Part shown: one piece after another, positions 37,101 through 46,528 of the stretch
How the letters are laid out: each line of letters opens with the position of its first letter
Numbering within the stretch: position 1 is the first letter of the stretch
Source: an uncultured Saccharospirillaceae bacterium
Lineage (GTDB): Bacteria; Pseudomonadota; Gammaproteobacteria; Pseudomonadales; Oceanobacteraceae
Assembly (NCBI GenBank): GCA_947499545.1
Contig: CANMOZ010000002.1
Coordinates: 277,018-341,017, forward strand
Reading direction: 5' to 3'
DNA length: 64,000 bases
Notes under the pieces: generated by a model
Databases searched by the model: none
The model's input: only the letters and a program-made list of their open reading frames with translations
What the model was told of the DNA's origin: nothing
Program-made: the position numbers and the translations under genes

Positions 37101-37412
37101 AAATCAACTATTTCAAAAGAAATAGCCTTTTACATTGCTGAAGCCATAAAAGACTTTGATGATACGAACGGTCGTGAGGTTCGCGATACGGTTGCTGAAG
37201 ATCCAACACCGATGCAATTTAAGCAACGCATAGAGGCCTTTCAAAACTCAAGGTTCGATAAATATGATGAATCACAAATGCAAACAGCCAAGGATCTGTT
37301 TGAGCAGTTAGGGCGGTTACAACAGCCATTTTGGTTGAAGGAGCACCGTTCTCAATGGATGGATATGAGTTTCGGGGTTGTACCCAGAACACATAAATCT
37401 ATCCCGGTGTAA
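34164..37412 (+). CDS. Large protein of unknown family, candidate type III effector
   Basis: 1082 residues, no signal peptide and no clear membrane helix. Residues 1-115 are polar and disordered (Ser, Thr, Gln, Arg, Pro; for example RPTAPPAPGGNQETRRTS), as in many type III secretion signals. Residues 120-330 are helical. Glycine-rich segments with alternating hydrophobic residues lie near 325-400 (GVGLGVKGVGIDASASL), 565-600 (GSGEANASAGFSVTGG) and 920-960 (GLTGVSVGGSVLAPVGVG). They look like strands of a membrane-inserting barrel and recall AvrE/DspE-type pores, but this is inference only. GTG start with a strong ribosome site. It diverges from the type III activator, and no chaperone gene adjoins it. 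Confidence 0.55.
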   Translation: MITNNQPPVTLTGIRRLNSIEQTANAQMGTENRVQEGRHRRFSLPGRSVIQQARRWLNQLNSRRESLNIAREAQQDLRGFDLSGRYLRTDQSPRPTAPPAPGGNQETRRTSVTSNLSLGSMEETPWPNRTKGIADLRTQLIKATEGHEQLPEGELREISEATSLADLRKNLKTDRWLEPLPEMKLTLTDRAEKKEHALNREAVIEILDRLAAKIQLSSMTPKGKLPEGAEKSLKQLDQLSTYLKNEHEPIDLSFEEMARLAVDLRNVKRSLPEGDIKSLTRSLHTQFLASWSQYARERATRELSYEYRDIGDVGTSRSSSKSGKIKGSIGIPGFKDLFKLSIGGAWNKYLSNDAEGHILVGQEKGISGKAGVGLGVKGVGIDASASLKVEHGLFDEYHNNEAFIHDSGYKTLAASHYEWSSPEATYYGADPKWLSKAKRILGIGTEIQKHEKNLQNAINNEQQLKEQLARTLNVGGGTTGHYLYEWSAPDGTVHKGTYPEIKSIAKSVVDVSPKAQRVLGVSEDELLKERLGKDLKVIQKPVRAKGIELFNKRLENETPLYGIYVKGSGEANASAGFSVTGGDTKQMGVSAAVKAANYYVKQYIPEQLWSVLEEKPERIDELPYAVSVNSERLLRRATDKGSPERHGWTAQDREKALSLLKNEFDHYVALLKQSETSKASKETVQILERMERSWGVTTKGGEAKMDTLASMIMAHAYLGVAIHKDPDATPESKALVAEIAHSINQPDVALKQKIFDVKSKIFNEVESIIKDKEFEVTISESMLGAFSGSVAVKHRNRTHPSRFRAGDIIDLTFKGQGAVTTGVINMIAQRLGSEGLQLSADQLLEGLSGAPDLNVQAGIALQTRWMKPILQENPLFKEQTENKYRLQFTRVIGLTGVSVGGSVLAPVGVGANVGGGIGYTRGKETVLKESLYSDSLSYSLMRYNRFMRNDKDDTLRNWARYYEKHLDDFRDIFGKMADPKSTISKEIAFYIAEAIKDFDDTNGREVRDTVAEDPTPMQFKQRIEAFQNSRFDKYDESQMQTAKDLFEQLGRLQQPFWLKEHRSQWMDMSFGVVPRTHKSIPV

Positions 37413-37441
37413 TGCATAAGCAATTAAAAGCCCTACTCTCA

Positions 37442-38299
37442 TTACAATGGCTGTAAGTAAGAGAATGGATTCTCGGGCTTACCCTGATTTCTAATTTCAA
37501 AGTAGAGGCCTGGCTCAGTGCTAGGCAACTCTCCTGCAACAGCAATCAATTGCCCTCGATATACGTGATCGCCTTTTTCAACATAGTTTGCGTAGTTGTG
37601 CCCATAGATGCTCATCAGATCGCCCGAGTGTTCTATGATGATGAGATTTCCGTACCCCGGTATTTCATTGCTGCTGTACACGACTTTCCCATCTTCAACG
37701 GCCACAATAGGATCACCCAAATTGGCTTTAACACTAATACCCTGCCGATAAGGTTCGTAGATGATGTCGGCTGCACTGGGCGCGCCACTGCCTAGGGGCC
37801 AGTTTAATTGTGTATGAACAGGCGTAGGAAAGACTTCGGTCGAAGTAATTTGCTCTGTCGCGGCTTGACGTTCTTCGGAAGCAGCCCAGCGTTTTAGTAA
37901 TGGAGTATTTGCTGCTTGGGCTAGCAATGCCAAATTTTTACGACGTTGCCACTGGTCGGTATCTTCGCTACTGACTTTGTCTAATAAGAGGAGGCTAAGC
38001 GCATGAGCTTGCCGTTGGGACTCAACCTTCTGACTTTGCCAATAACTTGCAAGTGTTACGGTTGCAAAGCCAACGGATAAGAAGGCCATCATACCTAGGC
38101 CATAACGCTTAAACAAACGGTCCGTCCCACGTTTTATTCCAACCAGTGCTCGTTCCAATCTGCTGATTCGTCGCTCAACCGCATGCAGACGTTGCTGAAC
38201 ATCGTGCGTATGATTGGTGTGCTTGTCCTCTTTTTGGTGGGCTTCTAGGGCCTCCTGAGGTTCATTTTCAACCAGCTGAAACACAGGTTGCTGCATCAT
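37442..38299 (-). CDS. Degenerate LytM (M23) protein, EnvC/NlpD-like
   Basis: 285 residues: a coiled coil (VQQRLHAVERRISRLERAL, about residues 34-55), one membrane helix (GMMAFLSVGFATVTLASYW, about 70-90), then a C-terminal LytM domain. The metal sites of active M23 peptidases are gone: GISVKANLGD replaces HxGIDxxxxxG and GLYFEIRNQG replaces HLHFEIRxxG. EnvC, with GYGNLIIIEH and SLYFEIRRQG, shows the same losses. Such proteins activate cell-wall amidases rather than cutting peptidoglycan. So it probably controls septal or envelope remodelling, perhaps locally for the secretion apparatus (inference). Converges with the large gene over 30 bp. Confidence 0.8.
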   Translation of the reverse strand: MMQQPVFQLVENEPQEALEAHQKEDKHTNHTHDVQQRLHAVERRISRLERALVGIKRGTDRLFKRYGLGMMAFLSVGFATVTLASYWQSQKVESQRQAHALSLLLLDKVSSEDTDQWQRRKNLALLAQAANTPLLKRWAASEERQAATEQITSTEVFPTPVHTQLNWPLGSGAPSAADIIYEPYRQGISVKANLGDPIVAVEDGKVVYSSNEIPGYGNLIIIEHSGDLMSIYGHNYANYVEKGDHVYRGQLIAVAGELPSTEPGLYFEIRNQGKPENPFSYLQPL

Positions 38300-38490
38300 T
38301 CACTCTCCTTTGCAGATGTACCTCCAAGGCAACCGGCTTGCCAACCTTTCAAGTAATGTAATATCAAAGACCTAGAGTGTTTTCTAAGCTGGAAGCTTGT
38401 CATGAGGAGAAGGATTGCCGACAATAACGGCAAATTCTGTGGGCAGGCGTAGCCTGCACATAAACGTTTTGCGTGGAAGAAATTAGCGTG

Positions 38491-39006
38491 ATGCATCGCT
38501 CATCAAATCAAAGCTTGCCGATGGTTTCTGTATTATTTGTTTGTTTAGGGAATATCTGTCGATCACCGACAGCAGAAGCAGTGTTCAGAGCTAAAGCCCA
38601 GAAAAGAGGGTTGGAACAACAGTTAATCATTGATTCTGCTGGGACAAGTCATTGGCATCAAGGAAACCCTCCTGACAAAAGAAGCCAGGAAGCAGCTGGG
38701 CGACGCGGTTATAACATGGCGCGATTAAAAGCCCGTCAGGTCACTTCAGACGATTTCGATCGTTTTGATTTTATACTGGCGATGGATGAGAGTAACTATG
38801 GTGATCTGGCTGCCATGCAACCTCCAAACACTCGTGCTGCATTGCATTTGTACTTGAGAGACTTTGGCCAGCATAACCTTCATGAGGTTCCAGACCCTTA
38901 CTACGGTGGCACGGATGGATTTGAGCAAGTGTTGGATTTATTAGAATCTGCAAGTGATTCTTTGCTTGACGCCATTGAAGCTTCTATAACCAAAGGCCGT
39001 TCATGA
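38491..39006 (+). CDS. Low-molecular-weight protein tyrosine phosphatase
   Basis: About 171 residues from ATG 38491 (GGAAGA upstream); an in-frame GTG at 38473 is less likely. The active-site P-loop is VCLGNICRSPTAEAVF (CX5R), with the general acid in VPDPYYGG near residue 130. Dephosphorylates Tyr residues, in many bacteria those of envelope-polysaccharide kinases. Overlaps murB by 4 bases; the ptp-murB-rne order is conserved in pseudomonads. Confidence 0.93.
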   Translation: MHRSSNQSLPMVSVLFVCLGNICRSPTAEAVFRAKAQKRGLEQQLIIDSAGTSHWHQGNPPDKRSQEAAGRRGYNMARLKARQVTSDDFDRFDFILAMDESNYGDLAAMQPPNTRAALHLYLRDFGQHNLHEVPDPYYGGTDGFEQVLDLLESASDSLLDAIEASITKGRS

Positions 39007-40040
39007 ATCAATTGTCACTTAGCTTCGAATCGAATGTAGATTTATTCGATGCCAACACACTTAGGATACCTGCCAAGGCAGAGCAATATATTGCGATTAC
39101 AGAGGCTAAACAGCTTGAAGCCATCGCTAATCATTTAAAAGATCTACCTAAACCCTTAATTCTAGGTGGTGGAAGCAATTTGGTTTTATCTGACCGTTTA
39201 CCGATGCCGGTTCTGCATCTCAAAAATAAGGGGTTTGAACAGTTATCGGACGCACCTTCGGGTACAAGTAGGGTTCGTATTGCGGCCGGTGAGGTTTGGC
39301 ATGACACGGTATCAAAATGTGTTGCCTTGGGGTTAAGTGGTTTAGAAAATCTAGCTCTGATACCAGGCAGCGTTGGGGCTGCACCCATTCAAAATATTGG
39401 AGCCTACGGCGTAGAGGTAAGAGAAATATTACATTCTGTAGAAGTTTATGATCTACAAAATGAGCAGTGGCTGCACTTGCCTGTCGAATCTCTGGAGTTG
39501 GGTTATCGTCGTAGTCGATTTCAGTCGGAAGATTGGAATGGAAGAATGGTCGTCTGGAGCGTTACTTTAGAGCTTTCCAGGAGTTTTACACCCCGGTTAT
39601 CTTATCCAGCGTTGGGAGCAGTGTTTGCCAATAAACCGCCTAAGAAAGCTCAAGAAGTGATGCAAGCGGTGATGAATATACGTAAATCGAAATTGCCTGA
39701 TGTTGCAGTAGAACCCAATGCTGGAAGCTTCTTTAAAAACCCTGTGCTTCCATCGGAACTGGTTGCGGCACTTCGACAACAGTTTCCTGATTTAGTGAGC
39801 TTTCCCGTTGATGATCATCAAGAAAAGATCGCTGCAGGTTGGTTGATTGAGCAAGCTGGCTTAAAGGGCGCGTGGAATCAAAATAAAACGGTTGGTTGCA
39901 GCGCGAGCCAGGCTCTGGTGCTTATTAATCATGGAGGAAGTGCTCAAGATGTTCTGGATTGGGCGCTAGAAGTTAAGAGAAAAGTTCATCAAACGTTTGG
40001 GGTTGAACTGGCGATTGAGCCTGTTTGCATTAAGGGATGA
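39003..40040 (+). CDS. murB: UDP-N-acetylenolpyruvoylglucosamine reductase
   Basis: 345-residue type I MurB: reduces UDP-GlcNAc-enolpyruvate to UDP-MurNAc with NADPH and FAD. FAD-binding segment ILGGGSNLVLSD, LENLALIPGSVGAAPIQNIGAYGVEV, the Tyr-Arg of GYRRSRF, and the catalytic Ser in PNAGSFFKNP. Coupled to the phosphatase gene (ATGA). Confidence 0.96.
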   Translation: MNQLSLSFESNVDLFDANTLRIPAKAEQYIAITEAKQLEAIANHLKDLPKPLILGGGSNLVLSDRLPMPVLHLKNKGFEQLSDAPSGTSRVRIAAGEVWHDTVSKCVALGLSGLENLALIPGSVGAAPIQNIGAYGVEVREILHSVEVYDLQNEQWLHLPVESLELGYRRSRFQSEDWNGRMVVWSVTLELSRSFTPRLSYPALGAVFANKPPKKAQEVMQAVMNIRKSKLPDVAVEPNAGSFFKNPVLPSELVAALRQQFPDLVSFPVDDHQEKIAAGWLIEQAGLKGAWNQNKTVGCSASQALVLINHGGSAQDVLDWALEVKRKVHQTFGVELAIEPVCIKG

Positions 40041-40148
40041 CCAACCCGTTAAGCGGCTCTTCTCAATAATTGAGAAGCACTTCTGGGCAGAGCACTACGT
40101 TAGCCCCACCGAAAAACCATTCATGGCTGTCGAGTTATTGAGAAGAAT

Positions 40149-40172
40149 CAGATGCAGTAAAAACTGCATCTG
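40149..40172. terminator. Hairpin between murB and rne
   Basis: A perfect 10-bp stem, CAGATGCAGT / ACTGCATCTG, loop AAAA, then GGCTTTTCC. Likely terminator for murB (+); its minus-strand form lies just after rne. A second, weaker palindrome, TTCTCAATAATTGAGAA, lies at 40060-40078. Confidence 0.65.
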
Positions 40173-40182
40173 AGGCTTTTCC

Positions 40183-43100
40183 TTAGCACCTAGGTGAGTC
40201 AGGATTATTGCTTGTAATGGCTTCAGAGCTAACAGATATTGTTGGCTCTGACGCTACCGATTGCACGGTGTTAGACGGTTCAAGGTTAGCCGTCATTTCA
40301 TGCTTCGGATTTTCAGGTACCTTATCGCTGTTCTCTGAAATGGACTCTAAACGTTCCTTCTGTTGCGCTTGGCGCGGAGACGCTTCTGCTTTCTGATCAG
40401 AATCAAAGGCATCCTTAGTTGTGGAGCTTGTTTCCGTTGAAAGGTTGCGAGGCTGAGCAACAGCATCTTCAGAGTGAGATACCCTAGGCTCATTAGGCTG
40501 TGTGGAAGAGGGAGCCGCCACGACATTTGATTGTTGAGTCGACTCAGAACCCGCTTGCTTTCTTCTTGGATCATTGGGAATTGGGCGACGTCGGCGTTCA
40601 GTTCGGCGAGGCCTTTCCGCAGTGGCTGCAGAGATAGCAGTTGTCTCTTCAGCTCCCGTTGAACGGCTGCTTTCATGTGTTTCACGGGCAGAAGGAGCTG
40701 GAGCAGCGTCCTGAATCGCTGTGGGTTCATTAATACCTGGCCCTTGAACCGCACTGCGGCTGTTGGGGGCCGACTGTGGAGCAGTTTCTACTGCTTGAGT
40801 GGAAGCCTGTTGTGGGGTGTTTGTCGCGTTAACAGTTGACGTGGCGTTAGAGGGTGGATTGTTATCTCCAGCAACAGGTGAAGAACTTTCAGCAGCTTGT
40901 CTCTCGACGTAGCCACCCTCTTCGTTGGGCTGGGCGGTGCTGGTTTGCTGTCTGTTTAAAGGATCACGATTATCCCGACGATCCCTACGCCCGCCCGGGC
41001 CACGACGCCTTCTGTTGTTGCCTCTTGGGTTTTCAGAAGTGGCATCTTGCTTGGGCTGTGGGCTGTCGTTAGTTCCAGTTTGATTTACTGGTTCCGCCAC
41101 TGGTGATGCTTCAGGGGGAGTGCCCTGTTCTTTGGTGACAGCTTGGCTGGACTCAATGCCTGGACCCTGGGTCGCCACTGGTGAGTGTGATTGAGAAGGT
41201 TTGTCAGCATTATGGCTGGTCGCTGTTGGCGTAGGTTGCTGATGAGCGGCACTTTGCTGAGGCTTTTGAAAGCCTTTGTGTTCTTCTTTGCGTGGCGGCG
41301 TATTGGGGTCTCCTGGGAGCTCGCGTCCCGGACGTCTTGGTGCGGCGGTCTGAGGGTTTACCTCTGCGTTCTGGCCAGTAGGGTTGTTGGAACGTCGCGA
41401 CCCAGTTTCTTGCCTGCTCGTTGAGCGTTCTTGCCCGCGCTGGTTGCGAGAAGGGGAGTCACTGCGTCTATTTTCTTGGCTGCGACGATTCTCAGAACCT
41501 TCCTTTCTCTCTTGATTGCGAGTGTTGCTGTTTGAGCCGCGATTGGGTCGATTGCCTGATGATGAGCGGTTACTGCTGCGCTTATCTTGCTGTTCACGGC
41601 GTGGTTGCTGAGACGGCTTATTGTCTGCCTTTTGGGCCGGTTTTTTATCAGATGAAGCCTCATCGCTGCTAAACAGATTGGCTAATGCACTGCTTACGCG
41701 TTTGAGTAAAGAGTTCTTCTGAGCGGCGCTTTGGCTGCTGGTTGCAATGGGATCGACGGCTGCTTTGGCCGCTTCGGCTGTCTCCGGTTTGCTCCATTCA
41801 TAATTCATTTCCGCTTCAAATTTAGCTTCATAGCTGACCGGAGCAGGTTGGTCTTCATTGGTGCGTAGGCGTTGTACTTCGTAGTGGGGTGTTTCAAGAT
41901 TTGGATTTGGCAAGATTAAAATCTGTACGCCGTTGGCCTTTTCGATTTCAGCCAAGGTTTCGCGCTTTTCATTTGTGAGAAAAGCCGCAATTTCAAGAGG
42001 GACGATGGCCCTAACTTGTTGTGTCTGCCCTTTACTGGCTTCTTCTTCGACCAGTCGTAATATGGATAGAGACAGTGAACGTGAATCGCGAATGATGCCA
42101 TGGCCACTGCATCTGGGGCAGCTATGACCGCTTGTCTCACCTAAGGAGGGGCGTAATCTTTGGCGAGACATCTCAAATAATCCAAATTTTGATATCTTGC
42201 CATGCTGGATGCGGGCTCGATCTAGTTCAAGCGCTTCGTGAATTTTGGCTTCCACATCACGCTGATTTTTTGCGGATGTCATGTCGATGAAGTCAATCAC
42301 AATAAGCCCGCCAATGTCTCTTAATCGCAATTGGCGAGCGATCTCATCGGCGGCTTCCAAGTTGGTTTGAAGGGCCGTTTCTTCGATGTCAGCGCCTTTG
42401 GTGGCTTTTGCTGAGTTAATGTCAATTGACACCAAAGCTTCGGTTGGGTCTATCACAATGGAGCCACCGGAAGGCAAGGTGACTTCCCGTTGGTAAGCGG
42501 TTTCAATTTGACCTTCAATTTGAAAGCGCGAGAACAATGGCGTTGGATCGTTGTAGAGCTTCACCCGGCTGGTGAATTCAGGAATGATCGTTCTGATGTA
42601 ACCAATAGCGGTATCGTAGGTGCTTTGATCATCAATGAGAACTTCGCCAATGTCTTTTCGCAGGTAGTCCCGAATGGCGCGTATGACAACATTGCCTTCT
42701 TGCAGTAATAAACAAGGAGCCTGAAGAGATTCTGATTCCGCTTTGATATTGGTCCAGGTTCTGAGAAGATTATCTAAATCCGCTTGTAATTCTTCACTTC
42801 GGCGTCCGATACCAGCCGTTCTCACAATCACGCCCATGTGTTGTGGAACGGTGACCTGCTTGAGTGCTTCACGGATTTGAGCGCGATCTTCGCCTTCAAT
42901 ACGCCTTGATATACCACCCGCACGAGGATTGTTTGGCATAAGAACCAGATATCGACCGGCAAGGCTGATCATGGATGTCAGTGCAGCTCCTTTGGAACCG
43001 CGCTCTTCTTTGTCGACTTGGACAATGATTTCTTGCCCTTCACGCACGACTTCAGCGACGTTTGGCCGGCCTTGAGTTTGTTGCACAAAGTATTCGCGTG

Positions 43101-43320
43101 CAATTTCTTTAAGAGGTAGGAAGCCTTGGCGCTCTGCACCAAACTCCACAAAAGCGGCTTCTAGGCTTGGCTCGACTCTTCGTATACGGCCTTTGTAAAT
43201 ATTGGCCTTTTTTTGCTCTCTTGAGGTGGGTTCAATATCTAGATCATACAAACGTTGTCCATTCACCATGGCAACGCGCAACTCTTCTGACTGAGTTGCG
43301 TTTATTAACATTCTCTTCAT
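40183..43320 (-). CDS. rne: Ribonuclease E
   Basis: 1045 residues. The catalytic half has the S1 domain (residues 35-120, starting [20 protein letters not shown]), the 5'-sensor region, the DNase I-like domain with Mg ligands in VSIDINSAK and VIDFIDM, and the Zn-link CPRCSGHG that ties dimers together. From about residue 500 it is disordered and repetitive, rich in Asn, Gln, Arg, Ser and Pro, with an Arg-rich RNA-binding stretch ([16 protein letters not shown] near 775). This tail organises the degradosome. Processes rRNA, tRNA and mRNA at the inner membrane. The long upstream leader fits the autoregulation known for rne. Confidence 0.96.
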   Translation of the reverse strand: MKRMLINATQSEELRVAMVNGQRLYDLDIEPTSREQKKANIYKGRIRRVEPSLEAAFVEFGAERQGFLPLKEIAREYFVQQTQGRPNVAEVVREGQEIIVQVDKEERGSKGAALTSMISLAGRYLVLMPNNPRAGGISRRIEGEDRAQIREALKQVTVPQHMGVIVRTAGIGRRSEELQADLDNLLRTWTNIKAESESLQAPCLLLQEGNVVIRAIRDYLRKDIGEVLIDDQSTYDTAIGYIRTIIPEFTSRVKLYNDPTPLFSRFQIEGQIETAYQREVTLPSGGSIVIDPTEALVSIDINSAKATKGADIEETALQTNLEAADEIARQLRLRDIGGLIVIDFIDMTSAKNQRDVEAKIHEALELDRARIQHGKISKFGLFEMSRQRLRPSLGETSGHSCPRCSGHGIIRDSRSLSLSILRLVEEEASKGQTQQVRAIVPLEIAAFLTNEKRETLAEIEKANGVQILILPNPNLETPHYEVQRLRTNEDQPAPVSYEAKFEAEMNYEWSKPETAEAAKAAVDPIATSSQSAAQKNSLLKRVSSALANLFSSDEASSDKKPAQKADNKPSQQPRREQQDKRSSNRSSSGNRPNRGSNSNTRNQERKEGSENRRSQENRRSDSPSRNQRGQERSTSRQETGSRRSNNPTGQNAEVNPQTAAPRRPGRELPGDPNTPPRKEEHKGFQKPQQSAAHQQPTPTATSHNADKPSQSHSPVATQGPGIESSQAVTKEQGTPPEASPVAEPVNQTGTNDSPQPKQDATSENPRGNNRRRRGPGGRRDRRDNRDPLNRQQTSTAQPNEEGGYVERQAAESSSPVAGDNNPPSNATSTVNATNTPQQASTQAVETAPQSAPNSRSAVQGPGINEPTAIQDAAPAPSARETHESSRSTGAEETTAISAATAERPRRTERRRRPIPNDPRRKQAGSESTQQSNVVAAPSSTQPNEPRVSHSEDAVAQPRNLSTETSSTTKDAFDSDQKAEASPRQAQQKERLESISENSDKVPENPKHEMTANLEPSNTVQSVASEPTISVSSEAITSNNPDSPRC

Positions 43321-43760
43321 TTTGTGAAAGCTATCTCAATTTGTGGCGGGCATCACTTGCGGTGTTAGGTTTCGTTCACCATGATCTTTATGTGCGCTTG
43401 GTTGGAGTCTGTTTGTGCTCCAATCTGGGTAAGCCGTCCTACTGTCTTAGGTCTTACTTGAGAAATTAGGGCTTACCAACAACAAACATAAGATGGTACG
43501 TCTACACCGATTTAGTCGCGATGCCTGCAGAATAGGGTCCATTACAATCCTCACGTGGTTGCCGTGAGGCGGCCTTTTCACTGAAACCGGGATATCTCAT
43601 CGGCCTCAGGAGTCGATTTTGACCTGCATATCGACAAAAAATGTCTTAGAATCCCTTCGCTTGCTCGCTGTTTAATCCCATGATTACAAGCGGGGAATCA
43701 TTGGAATATAGCAAAAAAGCTACCACCTTCAAACTTCTATTAGACAGGCCAAGCTGATAT
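43321..43760. promoter_or_regulatory. Divergent leader region of rne and rluC
   Basis: 440 bp with no gene. It must hold both promoters and the long 5' untranslated leader of rne. In E. coli, RNase E cuts its own leader. A GC-rich hairpin with G-U pairs, GGTTGCC-GTGA-GGCGGCC followed by TTTTC (43557-43578), could be part of such structure or a terminator. Confidence 0.5.
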
Positions 43761-44723
43761 ATGGCTGATTCTTCAGATAAAACACGACCACAGGTTCGCT
43801 TTTGTACTCTAGATGAGGGGCAAGCGGGGCAGCGATTAGATAATTTTCTTATCTATGAATTACGAGGCGTGCCTAAGTCGTTAGTGTATAGACTCATTCG
43901 TAAAGGTGAGGTTCGCGTCAATAAAAAGCGAGCAAAAGCCTCTCAAAAGTTACTTATTGGAGACATTGTTAGGATTCCACCTGTAAAAGTTGAACCTGAA
44001 CAGGATGAGGCCCTCAATATCCATCAAGGGTTGTTGTCTGTTCTAGAGCAGGCCATTTTGTTTGAGGATGAGCACTTACTGATTGTCAATAAGCCAGCAG
44101 GTCTAGCTGTGCATGGTGGCAGTGGTTTGCGGTATGGGCTTATTGAAGCATTCAGGCAGTTGAGGCCCAACACCAAAAGGCTTGAGCTGGTTCACCGGCT
44201 GGACAGGGATACTTCTGGCTGCATCATTATCGCCAAGAAACGCCAAGTCCTGGCGGCATTGCATCGATTGTTGCGTGAAAAGCACGGCATTGAAAAACGC
44301 TATAACGCCTTGGTCCATGGCTGCTGGCCTGACTATTTACGTCAAATTGATGTGCCGTTGCAGAAAAACGTCGTTGCATCGGGGGAGCGCTTGGTTCGTG
44401 TGGACCCAGAGGGTAAAGAGGCGTTGACCAAGTTTCGCTGTCTGGAATATTTTTCATCAGACAATTTGTCATTAATTGAAGCCTTTCCTGTCACGGGGCG
44501 AACGCATCAAATTCGCGTTCACGCGTTATATGCTGATCATCCTATCGCAGGTGATGAAAAATATTGCCCTTCAGGTGTGTCTGCGGCTTGTGATATTCGT
44601 TTTCCGAGATTGTTTCTGCATGCTCGAAAGCTAGGGTTCAGGCACCCTGTAACCGGTGATGTGGTTTCTGTAGAGGCGCCCTTTTGCGATAAGTGGGCTG
44701 CAACTGTGGAACGATTGAGTTAA
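43761..44723 (+). CDS. rluC: 23S rRNA pseudouridine synthase C
   Basis: 320 residues. N-terminal S4 RNA-binding domain (RLDNFLIYELRGVPKSLVYRLIRKGEVRVNKKRAK), then the RluA-type catalytic domain with HRLDRDTSG holding the essential Asp, and the RTHQIRVH motif. RluC modifies U955, U2504 and U2580. Placement opposite rne and before a HAD phosphatase and sppA is conserved. Confidence 0.94.
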   Translation: MADSSDKTRPQVRFCTLDEGQAGQRLDNFLIYELRGVPKSLVYRLIRKGEVRVNKKRAKASQKLLIGDIVRIPPVKVEPEQDEALNIHQGLLSVLEQAILFEDEHLLIVNKPAGLAVHGGSGLRYGLIEAFRQLRPNTKRLELVHRLDRDTSGCIIIAKKRQVLAALHRLLREKHGIEKRYNALVHGCWPDYLRQIDVPLQKNVVASGERLVRVDPEGKEALTKFRCLEYFSSDNLSLIEAFPVTGRTHQIRVHALYADHPIAGDEKYCPSGVSAACDIRFPRLFLHARKLGFRHPVTGDVVSVEAPFCDKWAATVERLS

Positions 44724-44766
44724 TCGTCAAATGTTCGAATAAATAAAAATAGAAGTGTGGATTTGA

Positions 44767-45423
44767 ATGAGTCATAAAGCGTACAAGGCTGTTATATTTG
44801 ACTGGGATGGCACGTTGATGGACTCAACTCAGGCCATTGTAAATGCAATGCAAGCAGCTTCTAATGAGTGCGCATTGCCGGTTCCTGATCATAACGATGT
44901 TCGCAATTTGATTGGTTTGGGGATGGCTGAAGTGCTGGCAGCTTTGTTTCCAACGATGTCTCAAACTGAGCAGCAGCGATTTCGTTCAGTCTATCGCACT
45001 TGCTTTATCCGACATCATGAGCAAATGGCGTTGTATTCAGGTGCCGAAGCCCTTATTCGCAGTATGTTCGCTGAGGGTGTTCGCTTGGCGGTTGCGACAG
45101 GGAAGGGACGGCGTGGATTGGATGAGCAGCTTAAAGCCAGTGGTTTGAGCAAATATTTTCATGCAACCCGTTGTGCTGAAGAGAGCAAGTCAAAACCAGA
45201 TCCGGCGATGCTTAGCAGCCTTTTACTGGAGTTGGACGTGACGCCTGAAGAGGCTTTGATGGTCGGAGACACGGAGTACGATGTGTTGATGGCTCAAGCC
45301 ATAGATGTGCCAACCTGTGCCATAACCCATGGTGCTCATGAAAAGGATCGACTAATGGCTTTGGGACCCACCATACTGTTAGAAGACCTTGTGGCTTTCA
45401 AAACATGGTGGCAGAGTCGCTGA
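44767..45423 (+). CDS. HAD-family hydrolase, phosphoglycolate phosphatase-like
   Basis: 218 residues with the four HAD motifs: FDWDGTLMDS (nucleophile Asp), the Thr in VATGKGRRG, the Lys in KSKPDPAML, and VGDTEYDVLMA. A C1-type cap domain lies between the first two. The usual neighbour of rluC and sppA. The substrate is not proven; phosphoglycolate or another small phosphate ester is likely. Confidence 0.88.
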   Translation: MSHKAYKAVIFDWDGTLMDSTQAIVNAMQAASNECALPVPDHNDVRNLIGLGMAEVLAALFPTMSQTEQQRFRSVYRTCFIRHHEQMALYSGAEALIRSMFAEGVRLAVATGKGRRGLDEQLKASGLSKYFHATRCAEESKSKPDPAMLSSLLLELDVTPEEALMVGDTEYDVLMAQAIDVPTCAITHGAHEKDRLMALGPTILLEDLVAFKTWWQSR

Positions 45424-45502
45424 ACCCATTATTGCTTAGATTGTCGATAGACATGATTATCTTAAACTGATTCCTCTAACATATTTTCTGGAGTGATACC
45501 GG

Positions 45503-46477
45503 ATGTTTGGAAAACCTCCAATCTCAAACCCTTCAGAACGCCCAGGTACAGAACGTGAGTGGCGTTTGATTGAAAAACTTTTAAGTAAATCCTTGGATGA
45601 GCAGCGCGTAGCAAGGCGCTGGGGCTATGCATTCAAACTTTTTATTATGATTTACTTGTCCATTCTATTGGTCTTTCCTGCATTTCAAATCATTAAGTCG
45701 TTGTTCGGCCCTCCCTTTGTAGCCGTTGTTGATGTAAGGGGGGGCATTATGCAGGATGCTGATGCCAGTTCTGATAATATAAATCGATCCTTAAATGATG
45801 CTTTTTGCAATGAAGGAAGTAGAGCGATTATTCTTCGTATTAATAGTCCTGGTGGTAGCCCTGTTCAGGCGGGTTATGTGTACGATGAAATTAAACGTCT
45901 TAGAGCCCTTTATCCTGAGAAGAAGTTGTATGCCGTTATTGAAGATTTAGGGGCATCCGCTGCCTACTATATCGCTTCGGCTGCTGATGAGATCTATGCC
46001 GATAAAGCAAGCCTGGTGGGTTCAATCGGTGTTCGCGGTGGTGGGTTCGGATTTGTAGACGCAATGAAGAAGCTGGGTGTTGAGAGGAGAATGTATACGG
46101 CAGGTGAGCACAAAGCTTTCTTAGACCCATTTAAACCCGAAAATAAAGAAGAGAAGGCTTTTTGGGAATCCGTTTTAAAAACCACTCACCAGCAATTTAT
46201 TGATCAAGTGAAAGCGGGCAGAGGCGATCGATTGGTCGAGGATGACAAGCTGTTCTCTGGGTTGATTTGGCCCGGTGAGACAGCAAAAGCACTTGGTTTA
46301 ATTGACGGGTTTGGGGATGCGGCATATGTAGCAAGAGAAGTGGTAGGCTTTGAAAGGCTAGTCGACTTTTCTTATCAGCAACCTGCATTTGATAAGTTTG
46401 CTGGGAAACTAGGTTCTAGTATTGGAGCAGGCTTAGGACGAGCTATGGGCTTGGAGCAGCCGTTAAGTCTTCACTAA
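45503..46477 (+). CDS. sppA: Signal peptide peptidase SppA-type (S49 family), short form
   Basis: 324 residues, the single-domain form. One membrane helix (residues 46-68) is followed by a periplasmic S49 domain: ILRINSPGGSPVQAGYVYDEI, the nucleophile Ser in EDLGASAAYYIASAAD, and the general-base Lys in YADKASLVGSIGV. Degrades leftover signal peptides and membrane fragments. Preceded by the HAD gene and followed by yceD. Confidence 0.92.
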   Translation: MFGKPPISNPSERPGTEREWRLIEKLLSKSLDEQRVARRWGYAFKLFIMIYLSILLVFPAFQIIKSLFGPPFVAVVDVRGGIMQDADASSDNINRSLNDAFCNEGSRAIILRINSPGGSPVQAGYVYDEIKRLRALYPEKKLYAVIEDLGASAAYYIASAADEIYADKASLVGSIGVRGGGFGFVDAMKKLGVERRMYTAGEHKAFLDPFKPENKEEKAFWESVLKTTHQQFIDQVKAGRGDRLVEDDKLFSGLIWPGETAKALGLIDGFGDAAYVAREVVGFERLVDFSYQQPAFDKFAGKLGSSIGAGLGRAMGLEQPLSLH

Positions 46478-46528
46478 CGCGATTTCTTTTGACAGGGCTT
46501 CTTGTCCTGTCTATCATTTGCGCCCACT

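Noticed and set aside
40347-41672. Long frames opposite or shifted within the rne tail
   Set aside because: The low-complexity Arg/Gln/Ser-rich tail leaves several frames open by composition.
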